NCBI GenBank assembly: GCA_036346275.1
Contig: CM070722.1
Coordinates: 63,029,524 to 63,093,523, forward strand
Source: Otatea glauca
Lineage: Eukaryota; Streptophyta; Magnoliopsida; Poales; Poaceae
Direction of reading: 5' to 3'
Length of the DNA: 64,000 nt
This document shows, piece by piece, positions 13,008 through 22,859 of the stretch. Positions within the stretch are counted from its first letter, which is position 1, and each line of letters opens with the position of its first letter. The position numbers were made by a program, and so were the translations under genes. Below the pieces are notes generated by a model. It made no database searches. It saw only the letters and a program-made list of their open reading frames with translations, and was not told where the DNA came from.

Positions 13008-14324
13008 TCACTCCACATAAACAAATTGAGTACAATCAATATATTGAAGAGTAATCTTGCCAAGAAGTATATCACTTGCGTGCATGGAGCACAAGGGAAG
13101 ACATTTCTTGTTCAGACTCATGAATGGCACTTAGTCCTTGGACCCACTTCTTCTCATTCAAAGGATTTACATTTAAGCGATTCTGCAGTAAACGTATTTG
13201 ATAAAGCACAGTTTCTGTTTGAGCACAAAAATGTGTCAGGCACGAATAGGAGGCGTCGCCAACTGCTAATCTGACCAAGATCATTGTCAAGGCTCCATCC
13301 ACAGGCTTCGGATCAGAGAGGTTCTTATCACCCATCATCTCGATCTCCCGCTCTGTTGGGAAGTGCACTTCTACCACTCCGTCATCATTTGTCACCTTCA
13401 AATCCTTGTGTAATGGCTAATTGCTTGCCTCTTGGTGCGTTCATGCTTCTCCGCTAATGTCAAGAAGCAAGAGAACCTCAGATGGTAACTGACAACAGTC
13501 TTGACCATCTTGAAATTTCGACAGCAGCAGAAGAAATCTAGCCACCTACTCCCAACACCAGCATACCATTTGATGATATCTACATCATCCAAACAGATAA
13601 GTAGCTTGATTGGCCATGGCTGTCCCATGGAATTTGTGAACCCAGCCAACTTTACCGCCTTTCTTACAAGCTCTATTGGTAAATTGACCCTCATCTTCAA
13701 CTCTGTTATATCCTCGACAGTCCTCTTCTTGTATTGTCTCTCTTCCTCCTCTGCTAGTCTCTCCTCTTCCTCAGTCATGTCATAGACCCTCACAGGCATC
13801 AAGAACCTGTCGAGTGTCTCTTGAAACTTGTCATAGGAGTCCAATGCAGGTGGCAACTGATCTCTCACCCTATTCAATGACAAGAAGTCAACCAATGTGA
13901 GCAATCGGTGCCAACATCTACGATGCTCCTGTGATTTGTAAGTATTCACTAGTAAGGTGCCCACGCGTTGCAATGGAATACCAATAGACGGTGATAGATA
14001 TCATCAAACATGTTCTCAAATCATACAATAAACATCAATTTCTATTAGACACATATCAAGCAAACCATATATGTGTACAAGCTAGTAAATAAATCAAACT
14101 GAAAACATATGTCCATTAGTAGTTAATGTTATTTCTTGTCCAACTTAATATAGACAACATCTTTAGGTAGTATGTAAGATACTTACGACTAAAGAACATC
14201 TTTGTAGACAATATTGTTTGTAAATGCGCTAGCAGAATTGAAGCTCCTATTTGTTTCCGGCGCAGCAAGTATCCTGAGATTGCTCCTAGTAATATCAATA
14301 TCCTGATATTGATCACACGTTTCT

Positions 14325-14558
14325 GAAAGAGTATGGCTGGGAAAATAGTAGATTGATTAAGGGAGGAGCCCAAGGCTCAAGTACATATAGGCAAGGATAT
14401 CCCTAAGAATAGGAAAGATCTAATCTAGGAGATCCTTGCCAAACATAACCAACTAACCATGGCAAGGATATCCCTAAGAATAGGAAAGATCTAATCTAAG
14501 AGATCCTTGCCAAACATAACCAACTAACCACCAGAGGAGGGAGTACATTACGCTAACA
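14325..14558 (-). repeat. 3' LTR of the copia element (with internal duplication)
   Basis: 234 bp. It is longer than the other LTR because a segment of about 70 bp (GGCAAGGATATCCC...AACTAACCA) is tandemly doubled at about 14393-14530. Otherwise it is nearly identical to 15896-16060. Confidence 0.92.
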
Positions 14559-15883
14559 CGCCTCTTGATCGAACGTCGGTGGTTAGCCACGGACATTCGT
14601 GATCGACCGAAACTCGAGAACATCGAAGAAGGCAGCCCTTTCGTGAAGATGTCGTGAACCGGGATGTCGGGAACGTGGAGAACCCGCACGGCACCCATGG
14701 CTACCTTCTCACGAACGGCGAAGATCGATCTCGATGTGCTTCGTCCGCTGATGTTGAACCGGTTGGAGGACATGTAGATCGACCGACGTTGTCGCAGAGA
14801 CAACGGTGGCACGCGGCGGAATGTGGAGCTCATGAAGAAGCCGCCGGCCAAGAAGCCTCAAGAACACCATTGGCGACGGCGCGGTACTCGACCTCGATCT
14901 TTGGAGCGGGACACGGTGTTCGACGGCGTTTGGAGGACCGGAGATCGAGTTGTCACCAAGGAACACAAAGATAGCCCGAGGTGGACTTGCACGAATCGGG
15001 ACACCGGCCAGTCAACCAAGATCGAATAAACCACCAAGTCATCCCGGTCGACGGTCGAAGATGAAGACCAGTGTAGAGTACCGAATGTAGCGAAGGATGC
15101 GCTGAGGGCAGCCAGTGGGGCTCTCGAGGGTCGTGCATGTAAAGGCAAACTGCGCCGCACGGCGAGGCGATGTCGGGCCGTGTGAAGGTCGATATCGCAA
15201 AGGCGCAAGCAAGACTCCGGTAGTCGATGGGTCGACAACCGAGCTCCCGAGTCGGCAGAGACCTTGGGGTCGGTATCCACAGGCGTTGTGCATGGTTTGC
15301 ACTCGCCATCCCAAAGACGATCCAAGATGTCAATCATGTAATCGCGCCGAGAGAGAACCATACCATCGGCATCGCACGAACTCGCATCCCGAGGAAGTGA
15401 TGGAGTTTGCCCAAATCCTTCATGGCAAACTCTGCCGAGGGCCGAGATGACCCGCCGCAGGAGGTGTGTCGAGGAGGCGGGGACCAGCCGCGGCGTTACG
15501 CACGGAGACACCGGGCGTGGAGGTTGAGAACGGCGCGCCTCGTGGAGGATCATGGCGCGGAGATGTCCGTGTCATCCTCGTGGTCGCCGCCGGCCAGTCG
15601 GCGGATCGCCGCAGCAGCGCGGCGTCGGCCGGCTTTGGCCGCTTTGGCGATCGCGGCGCGGACGCGGCCGCGCTGCGTCGCGTGTCGCGGATGCAAGAAT
15701 GCCTCTGCTCGGCCGCCTGGCTTGGCCGAGGCGGCGGCGAGTCTCGACGAATTGTTGCTTATGGCGTCGGCGTCGCGGCGAGCTCTTTCAGCAGGTCGAC
15801 GACGGAGGCGCAGGGTCCCGACCATACTGCAGTAGCGGCTAGAGAGCGCAGGGCGTGGAAGGGCGAGAGGGGAAGATCCCGGT

Positions 15884-15895
15884 CTCGTGATACCA
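15884..15895 (-). other. Primer-binding site of the copia element
   Basis: On the - strand TGGTATCACGAG directly follows the 5' LTR. The first eight bases match the plant initiator-methionine tRNA primer site (TGGTATCA). This sets the element's orientation as - strand. Confidence 0.8.
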
Positions 15896-16060
15896 TGAAA
15901 GAGTATGGCTGGGAAAATAGTAGATTGATTAAGGGAGGAGCCCAAGGCTCAAGTACATATAGGCAAGGATATCCCTAAGAATAGGAAAAATCTAATCTAG
16001 GAGATCCTTGCCAAACATAACCAACTAACCACCAGAGGGGGGGAGTACATTACGCTAACA
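15896..16060 (-). repeat. 5' LTR of the copia element
   Basis: 165 bp, beginning TGTTAGCG and ending CTTTCA on the - strand, without the internal duplication found in the other LTR. Confidence 0.92.
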
Positions 16061-16934
16061 GTTTCATCTATTAAAGTTCACCTTTTGTAACATACTCCAA
16101 GATTAGGTAAACACGGGTGTGCGCAATCCATATGATATAAATGATGACCAGATGACCTCGAAATGCACCAATACTAATTTATCTATGATAGAGCTATGTC
16201 TGTCTGAACCTGATCATAAAAGGATCCATATAGGCATAGAATATTGAGGTGCCGGAGATGACCGTAACGGTGTCCTAAAAAATGTGATAGATATAATCAA
16301 AATAGACCCGCGTGGAAGAGAGAATTATTCTAAGAATTTTTAGTGCTTAGTTGACATAAAGATTTGTATCCAAATCGCCTTAACAAACAGGTGCTCGGGG
16401 TTTCTTGAGCCAAAAAAACAACAATCCAATTTAATCCAAGACTAACATAAAACAACTGCATCCTATCCAAATAGGGCCAATCGGGCTTGCCACCTCCACA
16501 TGCCAATCCAGTTTGCATGTAATTACTAATGGATCCCTGTGCTTGTTAACAGTTTTTATAACAGATTGCACTGTATGAGGACAACGTATTAAACTACCTA
16601 AAACTATCATTCATGCTGAATTATCATGCAGTCAGTAGAAGCGTCGAGCTCCTACCGTTAGAGGCGCTCGAGCGCCTTCTGGTGTGCCGATGCCTTGAGG
16701 ATGATATAGCAGGGCCGCACCTTGTGCCCCATCCCTCGTTGTGCTCGCAATGGATACAGTTCCATGGATCATATGGCCTCTATACAAATGGGAGGAGCCT
16801 TGGAAAATATAACAGTACATAACTTAATTTGCACTTCCCAAGAGTAGTGGTAGCTAGTTCCAATATTCATGAATGCTAATTTTTTACAGTGCCCAGGAGA
16901 TAAACTCAAAGTGCCTAGCAAGCAAAAGGAGTAA

Positions 16935-17077
16935 GAGCGGTGCTTCAATGCTTTTCCTCTCAATACAAGTTATACAAATCTTAAAGCAAACGAAAGGGTA
17001 AGTAATCACCATCTACCCTTCATTCATGCTTTAATATTTGTGCAACTGTTAAAAAGAAAAGCATGAAAGCACCTCTC
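16935..17077. mobile_element. Mutator-type MITE, copy 1 (143 bp)
   Basis: The ends are inverted repeats: GAGCGGTGCTTCAATGCTTT on the left, and on the right the reverse complement GAGAGGTGCTTTCATGCTTT. The flanks AAGGAGTAA and AGGAAGTAA match at 7 of 9 bases, suggesting the 9-bp duplication of Mutator-like elements. It has the same 143-bp length as the copy at 63136-63278. It is inserted in the Helitron. Confidence 0.85.
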
Positions 17078-17362
17078 AGGAAGTAAATACAATGAGGAAA
17101 TAAAACATGTACATCTGTAAATAATTACGTAGATACCTTTAAATTGGGTGACCCAATGACTGCCATTGGATGACCCAAATCTTGAATCAGGCCAATCTGG
17201 ATTTCATAATTGAGCTATTAGGAAATTTTTATTGACCGAATAAGAGTCAATTTTTTCCAAAAAAAAGTTGTGAATAATGATAACAAATCAATGGTCGTGC
17301 ATATACTATCCTCCATTGTAATGACGATATGGAAGAAGGAAACAAATTAGTCGACATGTTCA

Positions 17363-17537
17363 GGTGGTCAAAATTCTAAATGCAACTATGTGCACACCAA
17401 GAATGAACAAGATAATAGTGTTGACACCAAGTCTCCAGTTTTTAAATTTAGTTGGTCAAAATTCTAACTGTAACTATGTGCACACCACGAATGAACAAGC
17501 TAATAGTGTTGACACCATGTCTTCAGTTTTTAAATTC
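17363..17537. repeat. Tandem duplication, period 88 bp
   Basis: GGTCAAAATTCTAA at 17366 recurs at 17454. The two units, about 88 bp each, share most of their length, including CTATGTGCACACCA and GTGTTGACACCA. Non-coding. Confidence 0.85.
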
Positions 17538-17689
17538 TGGAATACATAAATTAGCAGGTGCTAATATTAATCATGTTTATTTAGCAATCACAACAGCCCA
17601 ATACCCCTGATGTTATGCTGCTCCAAATTGTTTCTTTTAGAGATTGATAGGATTGAATTTTGGCCGAGGGGAAGAATCCTCACCTGAAG

Positions 17690-17900
17690 CACAATTCTGA
17701 TATTTGCCATGGTATCAGTAATAATCATATCCACTTCTGCATCCACCACGCTCCAAGTCATCTCATACCTGCACAATGCAATACCCAAAGCACATGAAAC
17801 CTTAGTCTCAGAAACTAACCACCCATCCAGTACAAAACTCGACAAATGACTGAGCGGAAAACAACTTACTAAGGTGGATTTCGGTTGTTGTTCCGGCTGA
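17690..17900 (-). pseudogene. Possible captured exon fragments in the Helitron, unidentified
   Basis: On the - strand a frame reads YEMTWSVVDAEVDMIITD and ends IRIVLQ, followed by GTGAGG, a good splice donor, and preceded by GCAG. A second open stretch (NARNQCHQPEQQPK) lies just upstream and ends at a GTAAGT. These look like exons of one captured gene, but I do not recognise the protein. Confidence 0.35.
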
Positions 17901-18599
17901 TGGCATTGATTTCTAGCATTAACAGCAAGAGTCGGATTAGTTAAATGATAGGAAAAATATATTCCCATTGGATCAGCTAGATCTATATCTGAAAAGCATT
18001 GGAAGTGATAATTTGGAGTGTAGTGGCTACTGGCTGTATAAAGTGGAAATATAGAAAAAAGGCATTGCCAATTAACATATACTATAGATGGCTAGTAAAT
18101 TGCATTTCTTTCACAGTATGGTAGGTTTTAGTTTAAAATGTCGCGATTGAAACAGTACTGGCAAGAAATAATTCATTCAGATAAATGGTGCTCACAGGCC
18201 AATACAAAATAAGAAATGTTGAAATCAATGATTGAAACGGAATGGAGGGAGTACATTTCAACTAGTGGTTTAAATTATGTGTTGTGCTTGTGTTCTTCGA
18301 AGCTCTTAAGTAGCAGTGAATGTCCAGTCAAACGCAAGAAAGAAAAAGGCTTGAAATATTAGTTTCACAGTTGAGCACTTATCTCACCAATTTGGAGAAG
18401 GCTTTTCACCGGTAAAAGAGGATGGGAGGGAAAAGTGTTAGAACCTATAACACGCTTCATTAATATTTTATGAGAAGCTATACAACACTTTGCTTTGTCA
18501 TAAAAAATTTACTGGTCAATTAAACTTCCAGTTTAACACAACAAACAACAAACACGTAATTCAGAGAGAGAGGGAGCGCAGTTCTAAATACTTAACATG

Positions 18600-18870
18600 T
18601 TATTCACACTCTCCAGATGAACAAATCCTGATTATTTATTCAAGAAAGGTATATACATAAACAATACACCTAAACCAAGAAAAGTGTCACCAAATTGGAG
18701 CTACTAATCAACAAAGGTGTTATTCAAATAAGAGCTCCTAGCTACTACAAGGAGGATGTTATCCAAATAGGAGCTCTTAACTAATACCTCATCTCACTCT
18801 CTTATTAACCAAGGGAGGGTGTCATCCAAATTGGAGGTGGCCAATTAAGCCAAGGATGCACAGACGGCAC
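18600..18870. repeat. Degenerate repeated motif (CCAAATTGGAG / CCAAATAGGAG)
   Basis: The words CACCAAATTGGAGCTACTAA, TTCAAATAAGAGCTCCTAG, ATCCAAATAGGAGCTCTTAA and ATCCAAATTGGAG recur about every 50 bp. This may be a decayed MITE or minisatellite inside the Helitron. No ends were resolved. Confidence 0.4.
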
Positions 18871-19709
18871 ATCGCCAAGTCAAGTATCCTCAAGTGTCTC
18901 GCTAATTGGTCGTCGAACTATGAACACATCACTTCCCAATCACCAGTCGAGCAAGCCACTGGACAACCAGTGTAAACATCTAATTACATTCCACTAAATT
19001 ATTTGTTTACAGTTGGTGGTGGTGATGATAGGTCTGCCATCCCATTTACATAAATATACACGAGTAGCATCACAGACAAATACATAAATCGAGGCTCATT
19101 ATTTCTTCCATATGCAAAAATGAAACAATGAAAATAGTACAGGCTCATTACTTCGGTAGTTCAATTCACTTTCTCTAATACATGTATTGGATATTAAAAG
19201 CTCTTTTCAGGTATAAACCAAAACAAAGGAAAGTTCTCAGCCTCATATGTCAGCACTCATACCATTTGTATGCTCCTGTTCCTAGATACAAGGCTATATC
19301 ATGATCAAAGTAACATTTACATGGGAGATCAATTACATACGAAATTGCATTTTCCCTAGTATAACATATGCACACGCCAATTTTTTTTACAATTCAACAA
19401 AATTAACACGGGAGGTCTGACAGCAACTTGCAACCGAGGAATTGTTACTGATTTTTGCTGTAGGAACATATACAAACAAATATGAAATATCAGTGCAGTG
19501 GCAGTAGTTTAAAGCATTATTACTAAAACTCACATTAACATAAATATCCTCGTACGACTAAACACTCAAGTTATGTTATAGCACCATGTGATCTTACAAT
19601 TACAGGATGGAATCAAGCAATCAATCTGACCTTGTCCTCAGCGAGCAGCGGAAGGTGGAGGATGATCTACCCATGGAAGAGTTTCAAGGAACGGCACCAA
19701 GGTTGTATT

Positions 19710-19859
19710 TCATTCAGGCATTATATCGAACAGCTGGTGCCTGAAATCATAAACAACAGTTGTAGAGACTGGCGCTAAGTCTTGGTAGAAGAGGTGGCGA
19801 TTGACGGCCCAGTTGAGGATGTCCTTGAGCGAGAGGTGGTACAGCTGCCACACCTGCTC
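19710..19859 (-). pseudogene. Captured exon-like fragment in the Helitron, unidentified
   Basis: A 49-codon frame on the - strand begins EQVWQLYHLSLKDILNWAV, continues FYQDLAPVSTTVVYDFRHQL and stops after IMPE. It has high-GC third positions and residue use like a real cereal exon, unlike the AT-rich sequence around it. I do not recognise the family. It lies 144 bp downstream of the LPD fragment on the same strand. Confidence 0.45.
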
Positions 19860-20002
19860 CTTCTATGGTGCCCGTTGTCGTCGTCAACCTCGTTGCCTCA
19901 TCCGCTTCTTCTTCTACAACCTTCTTGTTTGCCTAAACAATGTGCTAGTACCAAACAATGTGCCATATTTAACCCAAATTGTCAAGCTGTATTGGTACTG
20001 AC

Positions 20003-20200
20003 CTCCTCTACAGCGTGGAGCGCGGCGCCGTGCACTCTGACAACGGCGCCAATGATGATGAGGTCATAATCAAACCCACCGCTTCCCACCACGCCATTCT
20101 CCACCTTAGCCACCCTTGACACCGCATGCCTCGCCACGGCCTTCGAGATCCGCAGCGAGCGGCACGAGAGGGACTCGCCCGGAGCTCGCAGGGCCACCGC
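20003..20200 (-). pseudogene. LPD1: Captured exon 1 fragment of plastid dihydrolipoyl dehydrogenase
   Basis: On the - strand the frame reads through a transit-peptide-like, Ser/Arg-rich stretch, then VENGVVGSGGFDYDLIIIGA and VHGAALHAVEE. It stops at a canonical donor (GAG|GTCAGT at 20003/20002). This matches the start of the FAD-binding fold of plastid LPD (FDYDLVIIGAGVGGHGAALHAVEKG in the family, recalled). The GxGxxG dinucleotide loop is damaged: the family GAGVGGHG reads GAVVRVHG here, so two glycines are lost. Only exon 1 is present, on the Helitron's own strand, which is the usual outcome of Helitron gene capture. The normal enzyme is the E3 subunit of the plastid pyruvate dehydrogenase complex. 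Confidence 0.75.
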
Positions 20201-20662
20201 GCCTCCTTGTATCTGGCGACGGCGGTAGGGTCCGGGGGGGTCAAATTAGCCAACGTTGGTGGCGTGGAAGGCTGGATCCAGTGCTAGATGATCTCGGTAG
20301 CACCAGTGCGCATCGCCACGGATCGGATTTGCAAGTCGCTGGGCGTGGCGATGTGTCCCTCGCTGGCCGGTGCCAAGGAAGAATCGTTGTCTTGAGGAAG
20401 GGATCGGCGGCGGCGGCGTGGTTTAGGGAAGCAGACGCCAGATTCAGCGTGTGGAAGGGGATGGAGGCGTTGTAGATTGGGGAAGAGTATGGCCGCGATG
20501 TGGCGTGGGGAAGGTAAGGTGATGAGCGGCGTAGGGAAGACTGGGCGTTTAGATCGGGATTTCAAGGTCAGGATACAGCAGTGCATGTTGTTGGACCCAC
20601 TCTTCGACCCAATATACGTGATTGTGGGTGGGAAGAACGAATGTACCACCACCAACTCTTAA

Positions 20663-20943
20663 GAGCATGTACAATGGTATAGACAGCAGCTATCTGTAAT
20701 ACATCTCCACATTATTTACAGACAGCACTAAAAACAACTCATACAATGGATTGTCTATATAGTTGTCTGTAATAGTCTCTCATCTAATTAACAGACTATC
20801 TATACAATGGTATATAAAATATAAAGCCGTCTATAAGACCATATGTTAAATAGTAGACAACAGTTTTCTCTCTCCTCCACATCACCTAAAATCCTATGTG
20901 GCATAGTCTTACAGACAGCTGATATGTACCATTGTACATGCCC
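20663..20943. mobile_element. Tourist-type MITE (281 bp)
   Basis: The ends GAGCATGTACAATGGTA and TACCATTGTACATGCCC are inverted repeats. TAA flanks both sides (20660-20662, 20944-20946), the target duplication of PIF/Harbinger-derived Tourist MITEs. Inside it has repeated CAGACAGC/CTGTCTGT words. A diverged relative is at about 42955-43225. It sits 19 bp inside the Helitron 5' end. Confidence 0.9.
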
Positions 20944-21449
20944 TAATTAGAAGTAGTAGAGATACAGACATAAACTGCCTCCTCCGCCCAGCCCTTGAAC
21001 GCCTGCCGCACTTCATCCTCAATACGGAAACCGAACTCAAACTTATGCCCCCACCTCACCTTCTTGAACAAGTGGTTCAGTGTCTTCAACCCAAGCTTTT
21101 TCCTACGCGTCTCCCGTGTATTCTTCAGCTCCTGTGCCTTTGTTGCCTTCATCTTGATACTTCTTCCTTGCCCTCTTTGCCTTCTCCGAATCTCCGCCAT
21201 GGGCGGGTGAAAGACCGACGGCTGCACAGCTTGGAACCCCATCCCCAAGAACTCCATCTTCTCTAACACAGCACTGTGGACTGAACTCCCCAACCTATCC
21301 ACCTTCACCTCCAAATCCCTCTCCATGATTGCAAAGATCCTATCCCTGACCTCAATGGTGAGCATCTTCAACCCAGATGTCACAACCAGCATCTCATCAA
21401 GATACCGCACCGCGTACACTCTCACAGGCGTATGCAGAACGCTTTAGTT

Positions 21450-21640
21450 AAAGAGAGAATATTTAGTTTTAGTTTTAGAAGGTTTAAACTCTGCAAGTTT
21501 TGTTTGAGTTTGTTAAGATCAGGAGTTCGGATTGCTATCTAGTTGGCATGTAATATCTAGTATAAATAGCAATAAAAAACCAGAAAAAGCGGAGCAGTTG
21601 TGTAGGCCAACAAAAAAAAATCATGGTAGTCCCAACAACG
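21450..21640. other. Small insertion in the maturase pseudogene
   Basis: Between the maturase blocks ending HKKSPR and beginning VLHTPVRVYAV lies roughly 190 bp that does not translate as maturase. It contains GTTAAGATCAGGAGTTCGG and a TATAAATAG, features that suggest an LTR or MITE fragment. Exact ends and target duplication were not resolved. Confidence 0.4.
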
Positions 21641-22859
21641 GCTGTCATCTAGGACTCTTCTTGTGCATCTCCTCCCTGATGGCCATCACTTCTCTATCCA
21701 CAGGATCAAAGAATATAATTCACCAGCGTGGCCGTGAGCTCCGACTGGTGCGGGAGCCCGTGGCCGAGCTCGTAGCTGCCGAGCTCGAACACTATCGCAT
21801 CGGACTCGAACAGCTCGCTCAGGAAGTCCAGGAAATTGGGGTCGTCGACTTTACCGGAGATGGCGTCGAGGAGGCGGCGGACGTGGCGGGGGGCGAAGGG
21901 CTGGCGTGGGATGTCGACGCGGAAGAACCACGACGCGTTGGGGATGGACCGGAGGTAGCGGACGGCGATGTGGCGAGCGCGGTAGGCGAAGGTGGCGGTC
22001 CGCGGGGCGAAGACAGCGTCGAGCGCGGAGGGGGCGGAGAGTATGGCTAGGCAGAGCGGGAGGGAGGGGAGGAGGAGCGGCCGGCCTTTGATGCGGGAAG
22101 GGAGGAGGAGGCGCAGGTGGGAGGAGGGGGAGGGGAGCGCTGTGGCGGTGGGGAGAGGAGGGGGTTGCGGTGGTGGGGAGGGGAGGGAGGGGTGGGAGCG
22201 GCCGCGGAGGAGAGGAAGAGGAAGGGGTGGGAGAGGAACGGGACGAGGGAGTGGAAGCGGCGGCCGGAGGCGCAGTAGTGGTCGCAGCGGAGGAGGAGCT
22301 CAAGCTCCGCGGCGGAGAGCGGCGCCGGCAAGGCAAGGGTGGTGGTGGTAGTGGAGGGCGCGCGTGTCGTGGGGAGGAGGACGCGGCGATGGGCGCGGGC
22401 GAGGCGGGGGAGCCTGCGCGGCGCGTGGAAGTGGGAGCGGCGGGGGCGGGGCGGCTGCGGCGAGCGGGAGAAAGGGAAGACCGAGCCGCGGGCAGCAGCG
22501 AATGTATACCGGCATGGCTTATATAGCTGTCACGGTCCGTTCGTCATGTTTAACACGGCATGGCACGATCCCAGTGCTCTTATTATTTTTAATAAGATGA
22601 AATTAATAATAGCATAATTATTTCTTATAATTTTTTCACGGAGAACTTGGATTTTTCATCATACTAACCTTCTGATTTCAAGATTTCACCTAAGGACCTT
22701 CTTGCATCCTATTAAGCTGAAGAAGCTGTAGTATCTATACCATCCTTAGGCTCTACAAGTGCTACCACGTTGGTAAGCACCAGGGCAAAAAGATCAGGTA
22801 TACAGTACATCGAAAGTTCGGAAAGATTTCGACCAAATTTTTGAGACATCAAACAGCGT

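Larger units (their letters stand above)
14325..16060 (-). mobile_element. Internally deleted Ty1/copia element with both LTRs
   Basis: Direct repeats at 14325-14558 and 15896-16060 are the LTRs. On the - strand they begin TGTTAGCG and end CTTTCA. GTTTC flanks both sides (14320-14324 and 16061-16065), a perfect 5-bp target duplication. A primer-binding site lies next to the 5' LTR, at 15884-15895. The 1.3-kb interior encodes broken copia reverse transcriptase and RNase H on the - strand: YMIDILDR and CTTPVDTDPKVSADSG near 15310-15360, then CLYMHDPREPHW, STSGY, VQHQRTKHIEIDL and DIFTKGLPSS. Gag, protease, integrase and most of the RT are absent. Several frames are shifted, so it cannot move by itself. 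It is nested in the Helitron. Confidence 0.92.
13949..20962 (-). mobile_element. Helitron, 7,014 bp, inserted in the maturase pseudogene
   Basis: On the - strand the element starts TCTCTACTACTTCTAATTA at 20962 and ends ACCTTACTAG at 13949. Host A (20963) precedes it and host T (13948) follows, with no target duplication, as Helitrons require. The start resembles grass Helitron 5' ends (TCTCTACTAC...), and the end (GCAACGCGTGGGCACC...CTAG) resembles common plant Helitron 3' ends. A weak stem CCAT/GTGG precedes CTAG. The strongest evidence is that removing it restores the host maturase frame. No RepHel helicase is seen, so it is non-autonomous. Inside are captured exon fragments on the same strand (20003-20200, 19710-19859) and three later insertions (copia 14325-16060, Mutator MITE 16935-17077, Tourist MITE 20663-20943). 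Confidence 0.85.
13008..22470 (-). pseudogene. nMAT1: Nuclear group II intron maturase (nMAT1-like) pseudogene, split by a Helitron
   Basis: nMAT proteins are imported into mitochondria and help splice group II introns. Three blocks remain on the - strand. Block 1 (about 22330-21640) has an alanine/proline-rich N-terminus, then reverse-transcriptase-like sequence (NASWFFRVDIPRQ; YELGHGLPEGSE). Block 2 (21440-20963) begins VLHTPVRVYAVRYLDE and runs to KGWAEEA. Block 3 (13948-13008) has VRDQLPPALDSYDKF, then the domain X core (DIIKWYAGV, FFCCCRNFKMVKT) and a tail ending YVE-stop. The Helitron 13949-20962 separates blocks 2 and 3. Joining A20963 to T13948 restores one frame (AEEAVYVCMNTYKSQEH). 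Other lesions are frameshifts in the GC-rich N-terminus, a shift after VNYIL near 21700, an insertion of about 190 bp around 21450-21640, a one-base shift after ISHYTR near 13400, and another near 13115. The 5' limit is approximate. Whether a functional copy exists elsewhere cannot be seen. The nMAT1 label is from recall of the Arabidopsis protein. Confidence 0.82.

Noticed and set aside
14858..15553. ORF of 231 codons as a host gene
   Set aside because: It contains copia RT pieces (YMIDILDR, CTTPVDTDPKVSAD) in shifted frames and lies between LTRs.
21851..22351. Pro/Ser-rich and Gly/Arg-rich ORFs on both strands
   Set aside because: These are alternative frames of the GC-rich N-terminal part of the maturase pseudogene.
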